From CBDULX01 sp048550535 (GTDB lineage Bacteria; Pseudomonadota; Gammaproteobacteria; SZUA-229), in NCBI GenBank assembly GCA_048550535.1, contig JBLYYN010000084.1, forward strand, positions 1-8,191: 8,191 nucleotides of DNA. Reading direction: 5' to 3'. The notes under the pieces were generated by a model. It was not told the DNA's origin. It did not search any database and saw nothing but the letters and a program-made list of their open reading frames with translations. Position 1 is the first letter of the stretch, and each line of letters opens with the position of its first letter. Of this stretch, positions 1 through 8,011 are shown piece by piece. Position numbers and translations under genes: made by a program.

Positions 1-572
1 AAGCAGATGAGATCAGGATAGTCGATACCGAAGATAATGATCTTGCCAACGGGCAGGTGGGTGAGTTACTGACGCGTGGGCCTTACACTATTCGCGGCTA
101 TTTTCGTGCTGCAGAATATAATAAAAGAACATTTACCAACGATGGATTCTATCGTACGGGTGATATCGTTCGAAAGACTGATCAGGGTTACCTTGTGGTT
201 GAGGGAAGAATAAAAGACCAGATTAATCGTGGTGGTGAAAAAATTTCTGCCGCAGAAGTTGAGAACCAGCTGATGGTCCACGAATCTATTCACGATGTGG
301 CCATAGTAGCTATGCCGGATCCCTATCTGGGTGAGAAGAGCTGCGCATTTATTATCATTTCAGATCATGTAACAAGTCAGCCAAAAGCGGCAGAATTGCG
401 TGCATTTCTCTGTCATCGTGGACTGGCTGATTACAAGCTACCAGATCGATTTGAATTCTATCAGGAATTACCAAAAACCAGTTTCGGCAAAGTCAATAAA
501 CAAGCCTTGCGTGATATTTTAGCTGACAGGTTAACAGATGCTACAGCAGTACAACGAATAGAGAGGGCATAA
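1..572 (+). CDS. entE: 2,3-dihydroxybenzoate-AMP ligase, C-terminal part (5' truncated by window edge)
   Basis: This is the last 189 codons of an EntE/DhbE/MxcE-type adenylating enzyme, which activates DHB with ATP and loads it on the aryl carrier domain of the next gene's product. The reading frame is open from base 3, so the GTG at 57 is an internal codon and not the start. EntE is about 536 residues, so roughly 350 N-terminal residues lie off the left edge. Visible signatures are RGPYTIRGY, the ATP/ribose-binding YRTGD (about 151-165), the hinge region GRIKDQINRGGEKI (204-245), which is nearly identical to EntE, and the C-terminal catalytic lysine in SFGKVNK (Lys codon 489-491). The phrase INRGGEKI marks stand-alone aryl-acid ligases rather than NRPS A domains. 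Its TAA stop shares one base with the ATG of the next gene (TAATG), so the two are translationally coupled. DHB rather than salicylate is inferred from the neighbouring EntB and EntA homologues. Confidence 0.95.
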   Translation, partial: ADEIRIVDTEDNDLANGQVGELLTRGPYTIRGYFRAAEYNKRTFTNDGFYRTGDIVRKTDQGYLVVEGRIKDQINRGGEKISAAEVENQLMVHESIHDVAIVAMPDPYLGEKSCAFIIISDHVTSQPKAAELRAFLCHRGLADYKLPDRFEFYQELPKTSFGKVNKQALRDILADRLTDATAVQRIERA

Positions 573-1531
573 TGGCCATACCAAAAATCCAGGCATATTC
601 TTTTCAGCAAATATCAATGCCGGTAGTAAACAGGGTGGACTGGAAAATAAATACTGATCGTGCTGTGTTATTAATCCATGATATGCAAAATTATTTTGTG
701 GATTATTTCCAGCTAGATGCGGAACCTATATCGAGTGTATTAAATAATATTCAGATTTTAAAGGCCCAGTGCAAGTCAGCGGGAATACCGGTGATTTATA
801 CCGCCCAGCCTGGAAACCAGTCATCCGATGATCGCGCCCTGTTAACTGACTTTTGGGGGCCGGGTTTGGGTGATGATGTGTACCAGCAATCGATTGTACA
901 TTCATTAGCACCCGAAGTAGGCGATATACTGTATACCAAATGGCGCTATAGCGCTCTACAGCGAACACCTGTTACGGAATTTATGCAGGAACATGGACGT
1001 GATCAACTGATTATTTGCGGCATCTATGCTCATATCGGGATATTAGCCACCAGCCTCGAAGCTTTCATGAGTGATATTAAACCTTTTGTTGTCGCTGATG
1101 CGGTAGCCGACTTCAGTGCAGATGATCACAATATGGCACTGCAATATATCGCCCAACGTTGCGGTAAGGTTATTCAATCTGATGAGCTGGCATCTCAACT
1201 CTCAGAGAATACTGTCACAGAAAAATCACAACAGATGCATTCCAGTACTTGCCTAAGCCTGGAGAACGTGAAGCAGCAAATCTCGGACTGCCTTATGGTG
1301 CCGCTAAGCGATATCGGTGATGAAGATAATTTAATACATTTGGGTCTTGATTCAATTCGACTAATGGGCCTGATCGAGACATGGCGAAACAGCGGGGCTA
1401 ATGTTAGTTTTGCCGACCTGGCTGAAGCCACCAGCCTGACGGAGTGGTGGGCCATCATTCAGGAAAGTATGCAGAGCGAGGACCTCAATGCGGCGACAGA
1501 AACAGCAATGAGGACGCCGCAACATGTCTGA
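572..1531 (+). CDS. entB: Bifunctional isochorismatase / aryl carrier protein (EntB/MxcF-like)
   Basis: 319 residues in two domains, against 285 for E. coli EntB. Residues 1-210 are an isochorismatase that hydrolyses isochorismate to 2,3-dihydro-2,3-dihydroxybenzoate plus pyruvate. The opening MAIPKIQAY is almost that of EntB. The catalytic Asp37 lies in LIHDMQNYF and Lys123 in TKWRYSA, and GIYAHIG has Gly where cysteine hydrolases of the same fold carry Cys, as in true isochorismatases. A linker of about 25 residues leads to an aryl carrier domain (about 230-305) with the phosphopantetheine site Ser261 in LGLDSIRLM. It accepts DHB from the upstream ligase and presents it to the NRPS condensation domain. 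The start is fixed by the N-terminal match and by AGAGGG at 562-567, four bases before the ATG. The tail after the carrier (EDLNAATETAMRTPQHV) is longer than in EntB. Its 3' end overlaps the NRPS start by 8 bp. Confidence 0.96.
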   Translation: MAIPKIQAYSFQQISMPVVNRVDWKINTDRAVLLIHDMQNYFVDYFQLDAEPISSVLNNIQILKAQCKSAGIPVIYTAQPGNQSSDDRALLTDFWGPGLGDDVYQQSIVHSLAPEVGDILYTKWRYSALQRTPVTEFMQEHGRDQLIICGIYAHIGILATSLEAFMSDIKPFVVADAVADFSADDHNMALQYIAQRCGKVIQSDELASQLSENTVTEKSQQMHSSTCLSLENVKQQISDCLMVPLSDIGDEDNLIHLGLDSIRLMGLIETWRNSGANVSFADLAEATSLTEWWAIIQESMQSEDLNAATETAMRTPQHV

Positions 1532-4500
1532 AGGCGAAGTATACCATCAACAAAAGTATGCGCTTAGTGAGGCGCAAATGGGCATCTGGTTGGGGCAGAA
1601 ACTCAATCCCTGTGGCTCCATGTATAACGCAGGAGAAATAACCCATATTCGTGGAATGCTCGATCGCGACAGATTCAAGCAGGCCCTGGTGTTGGCCGTA
1701 TCTGAAGCTGATGGCTTACATATGGTATTCAGGGAAACAGAGAGCGGTGTATTTCAATACCCGACAGCTACAGAATGGGAACTGCTATATGAAGATTTCA
1801 GTGACCAGGAGCAGGCTGCCGACCATGCTATGACGCGAATGCGTTCACTTGTACAGCAAGTGGTCAATTTAACCACTGGACCGCTGTTTACTCAGCTATT
1901 GATAAAAACCGAACATGATCACTTTCTATGGTATCAGCAAATTCATCATATCGTCTGTGATGGTTATGCCTTCAGTCTGTTAAACCAGCGTACCGTAGAA
2001 ATTTACAACCTGCTTTCGAGTCCAGGTGATAATGTTGCGGGAGATAAGCTTTTCATTGGCAAACCATTTGCTAGTTACTTTCCAGTAATCGAAGAAGACA
2101 GATTGTACCGTTTTTCTGAGCAATATCATAAGGATCGAGAATTCTGGAAAAGCGATCTTGATGGCATGCGATATCCGGTGTCGTTTAGTGAGTCGCTGGC
2201 CTCGGTTAATAACAACGCAATCAGTAAGCATGTGCTTATATCACCCAAGATGATGCAGGAAATTAAGCAGCTCTGTCTGTCCAAATCTGTCAACTGGAGC
2301 AATTATTTTCTTGCGCTTGTGGTTTATTTACTGTTTCGTCATCGAGCGGTGAATGAAGTGACTATCGGCATACCGGTTATGTGTCGTATGGGTTCTGTAT
2401 CCTTGCGGGTGCCTGCTATGGTAATGAATATTATTCCACTACGTATCTGCTTAAAGCCATGTCATACATTTTTAGACTTACTGCTGTTGCTAAGCGAGAA
2501 AATGCGCCTGGTATCACAGCACCAGAAATACCGATACGAGCACCTGCGCCGTGATATACATGCCGTGGGTGGTGATAAAAGACTATTCGGTCCGGTTGTC
2601 AATATTATGCCGTTTGATAGCTCCAGGGCATTTAGTGGTACCCATATTTATAAAGATACACTGTCCGCCGGTCCTGTTGAAGATATCTCGTTTAATTTTA
2701 TTGTTAATACAGACGCCAGTCTGAGGTTTGATATAGACGCTAATCCTGATCGTTATAGCATAAAAGATGTTGAAGGTTTTCAGTCAGAAATAGTTGACCT
2801 GATGGGTTCATTAAAGAGTGATCCTCAGCAACCGCTACAGCTTAGATTAGATACTCTTTCCTGGATACAGACCGATCATTGTCATAATCATCAGCTTCAA
2901 TCTGTGCATGAACTGCTAATACGTCAGGTGCAGGAAACACCAGAGGCTACTGCTGTTATCGATGGTGATCGTAGTATCAGTTACGCCGAACTATATGAAA
3001 AAAGCATTTTTGTGGCCCAGTCACTATATGAATGTAATGTCGGTGTCGTTGATCTGGTCGCATTGCAAATGCGCAGGGGAGAGGATGCCATAGTCGCGAA
3101 TATAGCACTAGTCATATTAGGTGCTAGCTATGTATTTATAAATCCTGATGGGCCTGAAACACGTAATCAGATGATACTGGATGATGCTCAGCCCAGTTTG
3201 TTAATTATCGATGAGGCGTCACAACATCATACGGTCGAAGGGTTTACCACCATCCGTTTTTCAGAACTATGCACTATGCATCATCAAAATTCTGCCTGCC
3301 CGATTCACAATGTTGCGGATTTACCGGCTTATTTAATTTATACATCAGGCTCAACGGGCAAACCGAAAGGAGTCATGATAAGTCATCGTGCATTAGCAGA
3401 ATTCATTAGCAGTGCTGGTAATGAATACCGCATCAATAAGCAAGACCGAGTATTACAGTTCGCGCCCTTACATTTCGATACCAGTGTCGAGGAAATATTT
3501 ATTTCCTTATGCAGTGGCGCTACGCTGATTGTGCGCAGTGAAGATATGCTGGATTCCTTACAGGGATTTCTAAAAACCTGCGAGCAATGGGAAATTTCGG
3601 TGCTCGACCTGCCTACCGCCTACTGGCATGAGCTGGTTTATTATTGTGCAAACACGGGATCCTCCATGCCTGCATCCGTGCACACTGTTATTGTTGGCGG
3701 CGAAGCAGTACAGCTCGAACGACTTCAGCAATGGCATCACATTAATGATCAGAGCATTCGGTTATTGAATACTTACGGGCCTAGTGAAGCCACTGTGGTT
3801 GCCACCTATGCAGACCTCAGCGAGGACTGTAAGCTATCGATAGGTAAACCATTACCGGGCAGGCAGGTGGTGGTTATCAATACTCGTGGCGACATAGTTC
3901 CCAGAGGTGAAGAAGGTGAGTTGTTACTGATGGGATCAGGACTGGCCAACGGTTACCTTAATGCTGAAAATAAGGATAAGGCCCGGTTCCAGGATAAATC
4001 ATTTGTTTTTCTTGATGCTCCGAGACGGGTTTATCATACAGGGGACCGAGTGCGAATAAATCAGCAGGGTAGTATCGAGTATCTCGGACGTCTTGATGAT
4101 GAAGTGAAAATTAGTGGCCACCGCATCAATCCACTGGAAGTGGAAGCTGCAATCCTGGCTATAGATCAGGTGCAGGAAGCAGCGGTCGTATTACATATAC
4201 AGTCTAGCGGTGAGAAGTACCTGGCGGCATATATTGTTACAGATACAGATATGGACGTGAAAAGCTTACGTAATCGTCTCAGTAAATATTTGCCACCGGC
4301 CATGTTGCCAACAAGTCTGGTCAAGATGAAACAGCTTCCTAAGAACCAGGCCGGCAAGCTTGATCGACGACAGTTGTCAATGAAAAAAAATGTCGATGTA
4401 GCATCTTCAAGCACGGCTACTGATGAAGAAACACTAATTATCGACATCTGGAAACAGGTTCTCGGACAATCAGAGATATCACCGCAAGATGATTTCTTTT

Positions 4501-5867
4501 TACTTGGAGGACAATCATTACAGACTATACAGGTTGCTAATCGATTAACTGGCCTGCTTAAGCGTGATATTCCCATTACCTTGCTATTTCAATATCCAAC
4601 TGTTGCAGAGCTGGCGAATGCCTTAAGTAAGCAATCAAATAATTTTAGCCATGATCAACTGCGACAACAAATTGCAGAAGACTGTCACCTGCCTGAATCA
4701 TGGTTACCCCATGTCGACCAGTTTGCCGGAAAAGAAGATGAACATAGAGCAATGAAGCTTGTGTTGCTGACAGGCGCAACAGGCTTTGTAGGCACACAAC
4801 TGCTATACCAGTTACTGGTGAATACCGAAGCACAGGTTATTTGCCTGGCCAGGTCAGTTGCAGGCACAGAGCCCATGACGCGTATTAAAAATGCAATGCA
4901 ATCACAAGGTTTGCCATACTCGGAATATGAAGATCGTATCGAAGTATTCGCCGCCGACATGGAAGCACCGGCGCTAGGTTTAGCCACAGAGCAGATAAGT
5001 TATCTGCAAAATCATATTGATGCGATCTGGCATAATGCGGCTAATACAAGCGTGATGAGAAATTATCAGTCTATGAAGGCTGCAAATGTCAGTGCTACCC
5101 GAGAATTATTAAAAATTGCCGCAAAACGCATAGTACCTTTCCATTTCGTATCGACCATTTCCGTTGCCGCTCCTGCCAGTATAGCGTCTGAACTAAAAGA
5201 GGAATATTTACCCTGGCACTCGGCCCTGGCAGATGGTTATCAACAATCCAAGTGGGCATCAGAAAACCTGTTACAGGTTGCAGCGGAACGGGGTTACCCG
5301 GTTAATGTTTATCGCTTATCCCGTGTTAGCGGTCATAGTGAAAACGGATATTTTAACAGTAAAGATCTGGTATGGAATATCCTGCGTGCCAGTCTAGTTA
5401 ATCGGGTGTTTCCGACGCTGGATATTATGGAGCCCTGGACACCCGTTGACAGTGTCACTCAGGCCATGGTTAACATTTCATTAAAATCTGAGTTAAACGG
5501 TGTGTTTAATCTAACTCCTGAAACTCTGATATCCCTTAATGAAATGTTCATCTGGCTCATGGAATATGGTTATGAATTACAAGCCCTGAACATGGATCAA
5601 TGGTTGCAATGCTTGCAGAATAGTCCGATTAATGAAGACCAGGCACTGCTTGCCTTTTTTAAGCAAAGAGAAGGTTCAGTACACGAAATAGATATTGCAC
5701 CCGTCAATAACCAGCGCTTTAAGTTATTCCTCGAACAGGAAGGTATGCGACTGCCAAAAGTAGACCAGCAAATATTTAATCGCTATGTCCAGTTTGCGAT
5801 CAACAGTGGACATATTGTCGGGGCTAAAAACAGTACTCCTGAGGGAGGCCTTTGTGAAAAATCCTAA
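1524..5867 (+). CDS. mxcG: Single-module NRPS, C-A-PCP-thioester reductase (myxochelin synthetase MxcG-like)
   Basis: 1447 residues. C domain (about 10-440): EntF-like opening LSEAQMGIWLGQKL and the complete active site HHIVCDG (His141, His142, Asp146, Gly147). A domain (about 460-955): SYAEL, phosphate loop YTSGSTGKPKG (606-616), TYGPSEAT (750-757), YHTGD, and the A10 lysine Lys945 in QAGKLD. Specificity positions read by eye against GrsA-Phe are D652 T653 E656 D695 I723 G725 T750 V758 V759 K945; E656 and D695 suit a basic substrate such as lysine. PCP (about 967-1037): Ser998 in LGGQSLQ. R domain (about 1078-1440): NAD(P)H-binding TGATGFVG (1083-1090), Thr1211 in VSTIS, and the SDR pair Tyr1239/Lys1243 in YQQSK. 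No thioesterase GxSxG is present. All active-site motifs are intact, so the protein should release a DHB-amino acid conjugate by reduction. AGGA at 1511-1514, nine bases before the ATG, supports this start inside the end of entB. The architecture is that of MxcG; lysine as substrate is inferred. Confidence 0.93.
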   Translation: MSEGEVYHQQKYALSEAQMGIWLGQKLNPCGSMYNAGEITHIRGMLDRDRFKQALVLAVSEADGLHMVFRETESGVFQYPTATEWELLYEDFSDQEQAADHAMTRMRSLVQQVVNLTTGPLFTQLLIKTEHDHFLWYQQIHHIVCDGYAFSLLNQRTVEIYNLLSSPGDNVAGDKLFIGKPFASYFPVIEEDRLYRFSEQYHKDREFWKSDLDGMRYPVSFSESLASVNNNAISKHVLISPKMMQEIKQLCLSKSVNWSNYFLALVVYLLFRHRAVNEVTIGIPVMCRMGSVSLRVPAMVMNIIPLRICLKPCHTFLDLLLLLSEKMRLVSQHQKYRYEHLRRDIHAVGGDKRLFGPVVNIMPFDSSRAFSGTHIYKDTLSAGPVEDISFNFIVNTDASLRFDIDANPDRYSIKDVEGFQSEIVDLMGSLKSDPQQPLQLRLDTLSWIQTDHCHNHQLQSVHELLIRQVQETPEATAVIDGDRSISYAELYEKSIFVAQSLYECNVGVVDLVALQMRRGEDAIVANIALVILGASYVFINPDGPETRNQMILDDAQPSLLIIDEASQHHTVEGFTTIRFSELCTMHHQNSACPIHNVADLPAYLIYTSGSTGKPKGVMISHRALAEFISSAGNEYRINKQDRVLQFAPLHFDTSVEEIFISLCSGATLIVRSEDMLDSLQGFLKTCEQWEISVLDLPTAYWHELVYYCANTGSSMPASVHTVIVGGEAVQLERLQQWHHINDQSIRLLNTYGPSEATVVATYADLSEDCKLSIGKPLPGRQVVVINTRGDIVPRGEEGELLLMGSGLANGYLNAENKDKARFQDKSFVFLDAPRRVYHTGDRVRINQQGSIEYLGRLDDEVKISGHRINPLEVEAAILAIDQVQEAAVVLHIQSSGEKYLAAYIVTDTDMDVKSLRNRLSKYLPPAMLPTSLVKMKQLPKNQAGKLDRRQLSMKKNVDVASSSTATDEETLIIDIWKQVLGQSEISPQDDFFLLGGQSLQTIQVANRLTGLLKRDIPITLLFQYPTVAELANALSKQSNNFSHDQLRQQIAEDCHLPESWLPHVDQFAGKEDEHRAMKLVLLTGATGFVGTQLLYQLLVNTEAQVICLARSVAGTEPMTRIKNAMQSQGLPYSEYEDRIEVFAADMEAPALGLATEQISYLQNHIDAIWHNAANTSVMRNYQSMKAANVSATRELLKIAAKRIVPFHFVSTISVAAPASIASELKEEYLPWHSALADGYQQSKWASENLLQVAAERGYPVNVYRLSRVSGHSENGYFNSKDLVWNILRASLVNRVFPTLDIMEPWTPVDSVTQAMVNISLKSELNGVFNLTPETLISLNEMFIWLMEYGYELQALNMDQWLQCLQNSPINEDQALLAFFKQREGSVHEIDIAPVNNQRFKLFLEQEGMRLPKVDQQIFNRYVQFAINSGHIVGAKNSTPEGGLCEKS

Positions 5868-5934
5868 GCAGACCTCCAGGTGGGCGCTGCCCCGGTTGTT
5901 ACAGGTCGTTGGTGTGAGAATCACCAGCGCATGA
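5854..5934 (+). CDS. Possible tiny ORF (26 codons, GTG start) between NRPS and entA
   Basis: A GTG at 5854 follows a strong Shine-Dalgarno (GGAGG, 5844-5848) at five-base spacing and opens a 26-codon frame ending in TGA at 5932-5934. It begins inside the NRPS 3' end, overlapping it by 14 bp in another frame. The peptide starts VKNPKQTSRWALPRLL; it is basic and has no family I recognise. It could be a leader peptide, the relic of the start of a lost gene, or chance. The Shine-Dalgarno is the main argument for it. It is better than the one in front of entA. Confidence 0.25.
   Translation: MKNPKQTSRWALPRLLQVVGVRITSA
5882..5930. repeat. Interleaved inverted repeats in the NRPS-entA spacer
   Basis: Within the 100-bp spacer three short inverted repeats can be read: GGGC-gct-GCCC (5882-5892); TGGTG (5910-5914) with CACCA (5922-5926), a 7-base loop; and GCGCTG (5884-5889) with CAGCGC (5925-5930). 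The last two share bases 5925-5926, so they are partly exclusive alternatives. They lie inside the possible 26-codon ORF. A run of six T occurs at 5944-5949, but no stem abuts it, so this is not a standard terminator. The repeats may be an mRNA processing or translational control element, or may be coincidental. Confidence 0.4.
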
Positions 5935-5967
5935 TGAATCAGGTTTTTTACAACAGGTATCTTAAAT

Positions 5968-6720
5968 GTGAATAACTCAGAGTTTTATAAAAAAACAGCC
6001 GCCGTCACCGGTGCTGCACAGGGCATTGGAAAAGCCATAGTCACGATGCTGCAGCAAGCAGGCGCACGGGTGGCACAGCTTGATATTCAGTTTGAGGATA
6101 ATGTCCACACAGACCAGTACCATGTAGATGTGAGTGATAGTCATTCGGTTCGTCAAGTCATTGATAAAATAGAAAACCATTTAGGACCTATTGAATATCT
6201 TGTTAATGCTGCCGGCATACTATATATGGGGTCTTTGCTGGATAGTGCTGAAGATGACTGGCACAAAACCTTCGCTGTGAACACCACGGGGGCATACAAC
6301 GTATTTCGGGTAGTCGCACATAAAATGCGACAACGGCAACAGGGTGTGATTGTTGCAGTCGGTTCCAATGCAGCCACAGTTCCTCGCATGAGCATGGGAA
6401 GTTATGCGGCTTCCAAAGCCGCTATGACTCAAATGATTAAATGCCTTGGACTAGAACTGGCTGAAGCCAATGTGCGATGCAATATCGTAGCGCCGGGATC
6501 GACCGATACCGAAATGCAACGTCAACTCTGGACTGATGACAGTGGTCCTGCCCAGGTTATCCAGGGTTCTCTAGACAGTTTCCGGCTGGGTATACCCCTT
6601 AAACGAATTGCAACCGCAGAGCAGGTTGCTTCGGTAGTACTGTTTCTGCTCTCAAAAGATGCTTCACACATTACCCTGGAAACAATTGTGGTGGATGGTG
6701 GTGCGACCTTGGGATGCTAA
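5968..6720 (+). CDS. entA: 2,3-dihydro-2,3-dihydroxybenzoate dehydrogenase (EntA/MxcC-like)
   Basis: 250 residues (E. coli EntA has 248), a classical short-chain dehydrogenase that oxidises 2,3-dihydro-DHB to DHB with NAD+. It acts after the EntB isochorismatase and before the ligase. The cofactor motif TGAAQGIG has glycines at 15, 19 and 21. NAAG follows in mid-sequence. The catalytic set is Ser133, Tyr146 and Lys150 (YAASK). The C-terminal half is strikingly EntA-like: RCNIVAPGSTDTEMQRQLW, GIPLKRIA, and the end VVDGGATLG. The start is a GTG; no ATG is available in frame before the upstream stop at 5935-5937, and the N-terminal residues NNSEFYKKTAAVTG fit the family. The ribosome binding site is poor (AGG at 5955-5957). 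It lies 100 bp after the NRPS, the only loose junction inside the biosynthetic block. Confidence 0.96.
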   Translation: MNNSEFYKKTAAVTGAAQGIGKAIVTMLQQAGARVAQLDIQFEDNVHTDQYHVDVSDSHSVRQVIDKIENHLGPIEYLVNAAGILYMGSLLDSAEDDWHKTFAVNTTGAYNVFRVVAHKMRQRQQGVIVAVGSNAATVPRMSMGSYAASKAAMTQMIKCLGLELAEANVRCNIVAPGSTDTEMQRQLWTDDSGPAQVIQGSLDSFRLGIPLKRIATAEQVASVVLFLLSKDASHITLETIVVDGGATLGC

Positions 6721-6814
6721 CTTCAATTACTTTAATAAGCATAATATTAATAGTGATGTATTTTTATCGGAAAATTAATTAACTGCATAAGCCTATGTTG
6801 ATGGAACAGGATCT
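6721..6814. other. AT-rich spacer between entA and the MFS gene
   Basis: 94 bp, clearly richer in A and T than the flanking genes. It contains the palindrome TTAATTAA (6775-6782) and AT-rich hexamers that resemble -10 elements without a convincing -35 partner. A 19-bp stretch at 6734-6752 agrees with 12 of 19 positions of the Fur consensus by my hand alignment, which is weak given the base composition. No hairpin plus T-run terminator is visible. The transporter may therefore be cotranscribed with entA, have its own promoter here, or both. Confidence 0.4.
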
Positions 6815-8011
6815 ATGATTTTAAAATTACCTGCGCTAATGCTATTGCTAGCCAGTACCCTTACCGTTATGGCCGGGGCAACTATGTCCCCCGCATTGCC
6901 AGGGATGGAACAAGCTTTTCATCATTTAGCCAATGCGGAAATGCTGGTGAAGCTGGTTATCAGTCTGCCAGGTCTTATGGTCGTCTTCACGGCTCCTTTA
7001 GTCGGCCTGCTGCTTGACCGCTGGCAGAAAAAATCGGTCCTTATCATGGCTACACTGGTGTATGGGATAGCCGGTACCTCAGGTTATTTTCTGCAAGATT
7101 CACTGGCATGGATATTATTCGGGCGCATATTTCTGGGTATTGCCGTAGCAGGTATTATGGTGACCTGCACAACCCTTATCGGTGATTATTTCAAAGGCCC
7201 TGAACAGGGAAAATACATAGGCTTGCAGGCCGCCTTTGGTGGTTTTGGGGGGGTATTTTTCCTGGCGCTGGGTGGGTTTTTGGCAGACCTGGGTTGGGGC
7301 GTCCCATTTTTGATTTATAGTCTGGCCTTTCTGATTTTGCCGGGTCTGGTACTGTTGCTTGATGAGCCTGACACCAGGTCAATTATACGTGAGGATCCGC
7401 CGGGACCAGCAGATTTACAGGTCAGATTACTGTTAACTAGCTGTTATCTCATGGCCGCCATGGAGATGGTGGTAATGTACATGGTGCCGATGCACTTTCC
7501 ATTTTATATAAAACAGCTTGGCCCGGTCAGTGCCACTCAAACCGGTATCTATATCGCCGCTATGTTACTAATGATGGCATACGTGTCGAGTTATTACAGG
7601 GTATTTCGTGTTTATGTCGGGTTTGCGTTATTGCAGACCATGGGGCTGGTGTTGCTGGCCCTGGGTTATCTGAGCCTGGCTCTAAGCCAATCTGAAACTG
7701 TTGCTGTACTGGGCCTGTGTTTAAGTGGCCTGGGCCTGGGGCTCATGAGACCTAACCTGGTTGCATGGTTGATGTCATCAACAAGCCCTCAATATCGTGG
7801 ACGTGTAATGGGAGGCTTGACCAGCTTCGTTTTTATTGGTCAATTCATGTCAGTCATACTTACCCAGCCTCTGGTTGATTCATTCGGTTATTCCTATGCA
7901 TTTTTCTGGGCAGGATGCGTGATGTTTGTGTTGGCTTTAGTGTATTTTCTGGCATGGTTGTTCATACTTAACAGCAACCGGCATAAACACAATGTGGTGA
8001 CGGAATCATAA
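6815..8011 (+). CDS. Major facilitator superfamily transporter, probable siderophore exporter
   Basis: 398 residues, highly hydrophobic, with about 12 membrane segments and a central cytoplasmic loop near residues 185-205 (rich in D, E and R). This is the usual MFS size and layout. TM1 ends in the drug/proton antiporter-like stretch SPALPGM (25-31), and the loop between TM2 and TM3 carries motif A, GLLLDRWQKK (64-73, Asp68/Arg69). A second, motif A-like GRVMGG occurs in the C-terminal half. It lies in the inner membrane and most likely exports the siderophore made by the upstream enzymes, as EntS and the MFS genes of other catecholate clusters do. It does not read as a close EntS relative; the sequence is nearer the general Bcr/multidrug type. 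Import or drug export cannot be excluded. The ATG at 6815 is preceded by AGGA at 6808-6811, with tight spacing. The gene converges with the regulator at the right edge. Confidence 0.88.
   Translation: MILKLPALMLLLASTLTVMAGATMSPALPGMEQAFHHLANAEMLVKLVISLPGLMVVFTAPLVGLLLDRWQKKSVLIMATLVYGIAGTSGYFLQDSLAWILFGRIFLGIAVAGIMVTCTTLIGDYFKGPEQGKYIGLQAAFGGFGGVFFLALGGFLADLGWGVPFLIYSLAFLILPGLVLLLDEPDTRSIIREDPPGPADLQVRLLLTSCYLMAAMEMVVMYMVPMHFPFYIKQLGPVSATQTGIYIAAMLLMMAYVSSYYRVFRVYVGFALLQTMGLVLLALGYLSLALSQSETVAVLGLCLSGLGLGLMRPNLVAWLMSSTSPQYRGRVMGGLTSFVFIGQFMSVILTQPLVDSFGYSYAFFWAGCVMFVLALVYFLAWLFILNSNRHKHNVVTES

Noticed and set aside
57..572. GTG at 57 as the start of a 171-residue protein
   Set aside because: The frame is open upstream to base 3 and those codons continue the EntE family sequence, so the gene is cut by the window edge.
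1195..1641. Short frames on both strands across the entB-NRPS junction (- 1195-1458, + 1444-1641)
   Set aside because: Shadows of entB and the NRPS; no independent motifs.
4166..4576. 136-codon open frame on the - strand, the longest antisense frame
   Set aside because: It lies wholly inside the A and PCP coding region, has no recognisable domain, and the + strand frame shows intact catalytic motifs.
5938..5950. T-run after the spacer repeats as an intrinsic terminator between the NRPS and entA
   Set aside because: No GC-rich stem sits directly before the T-run; the nearest stem ends at about 5930 and the tight TGAT-ga-ATCA is not stable.
6795..6818. Seven-codon ORF ending in an ATGA overlap with the transporter start
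   Set aside because: Too short to support and no clear RBS; the overlap is easily coincidental.
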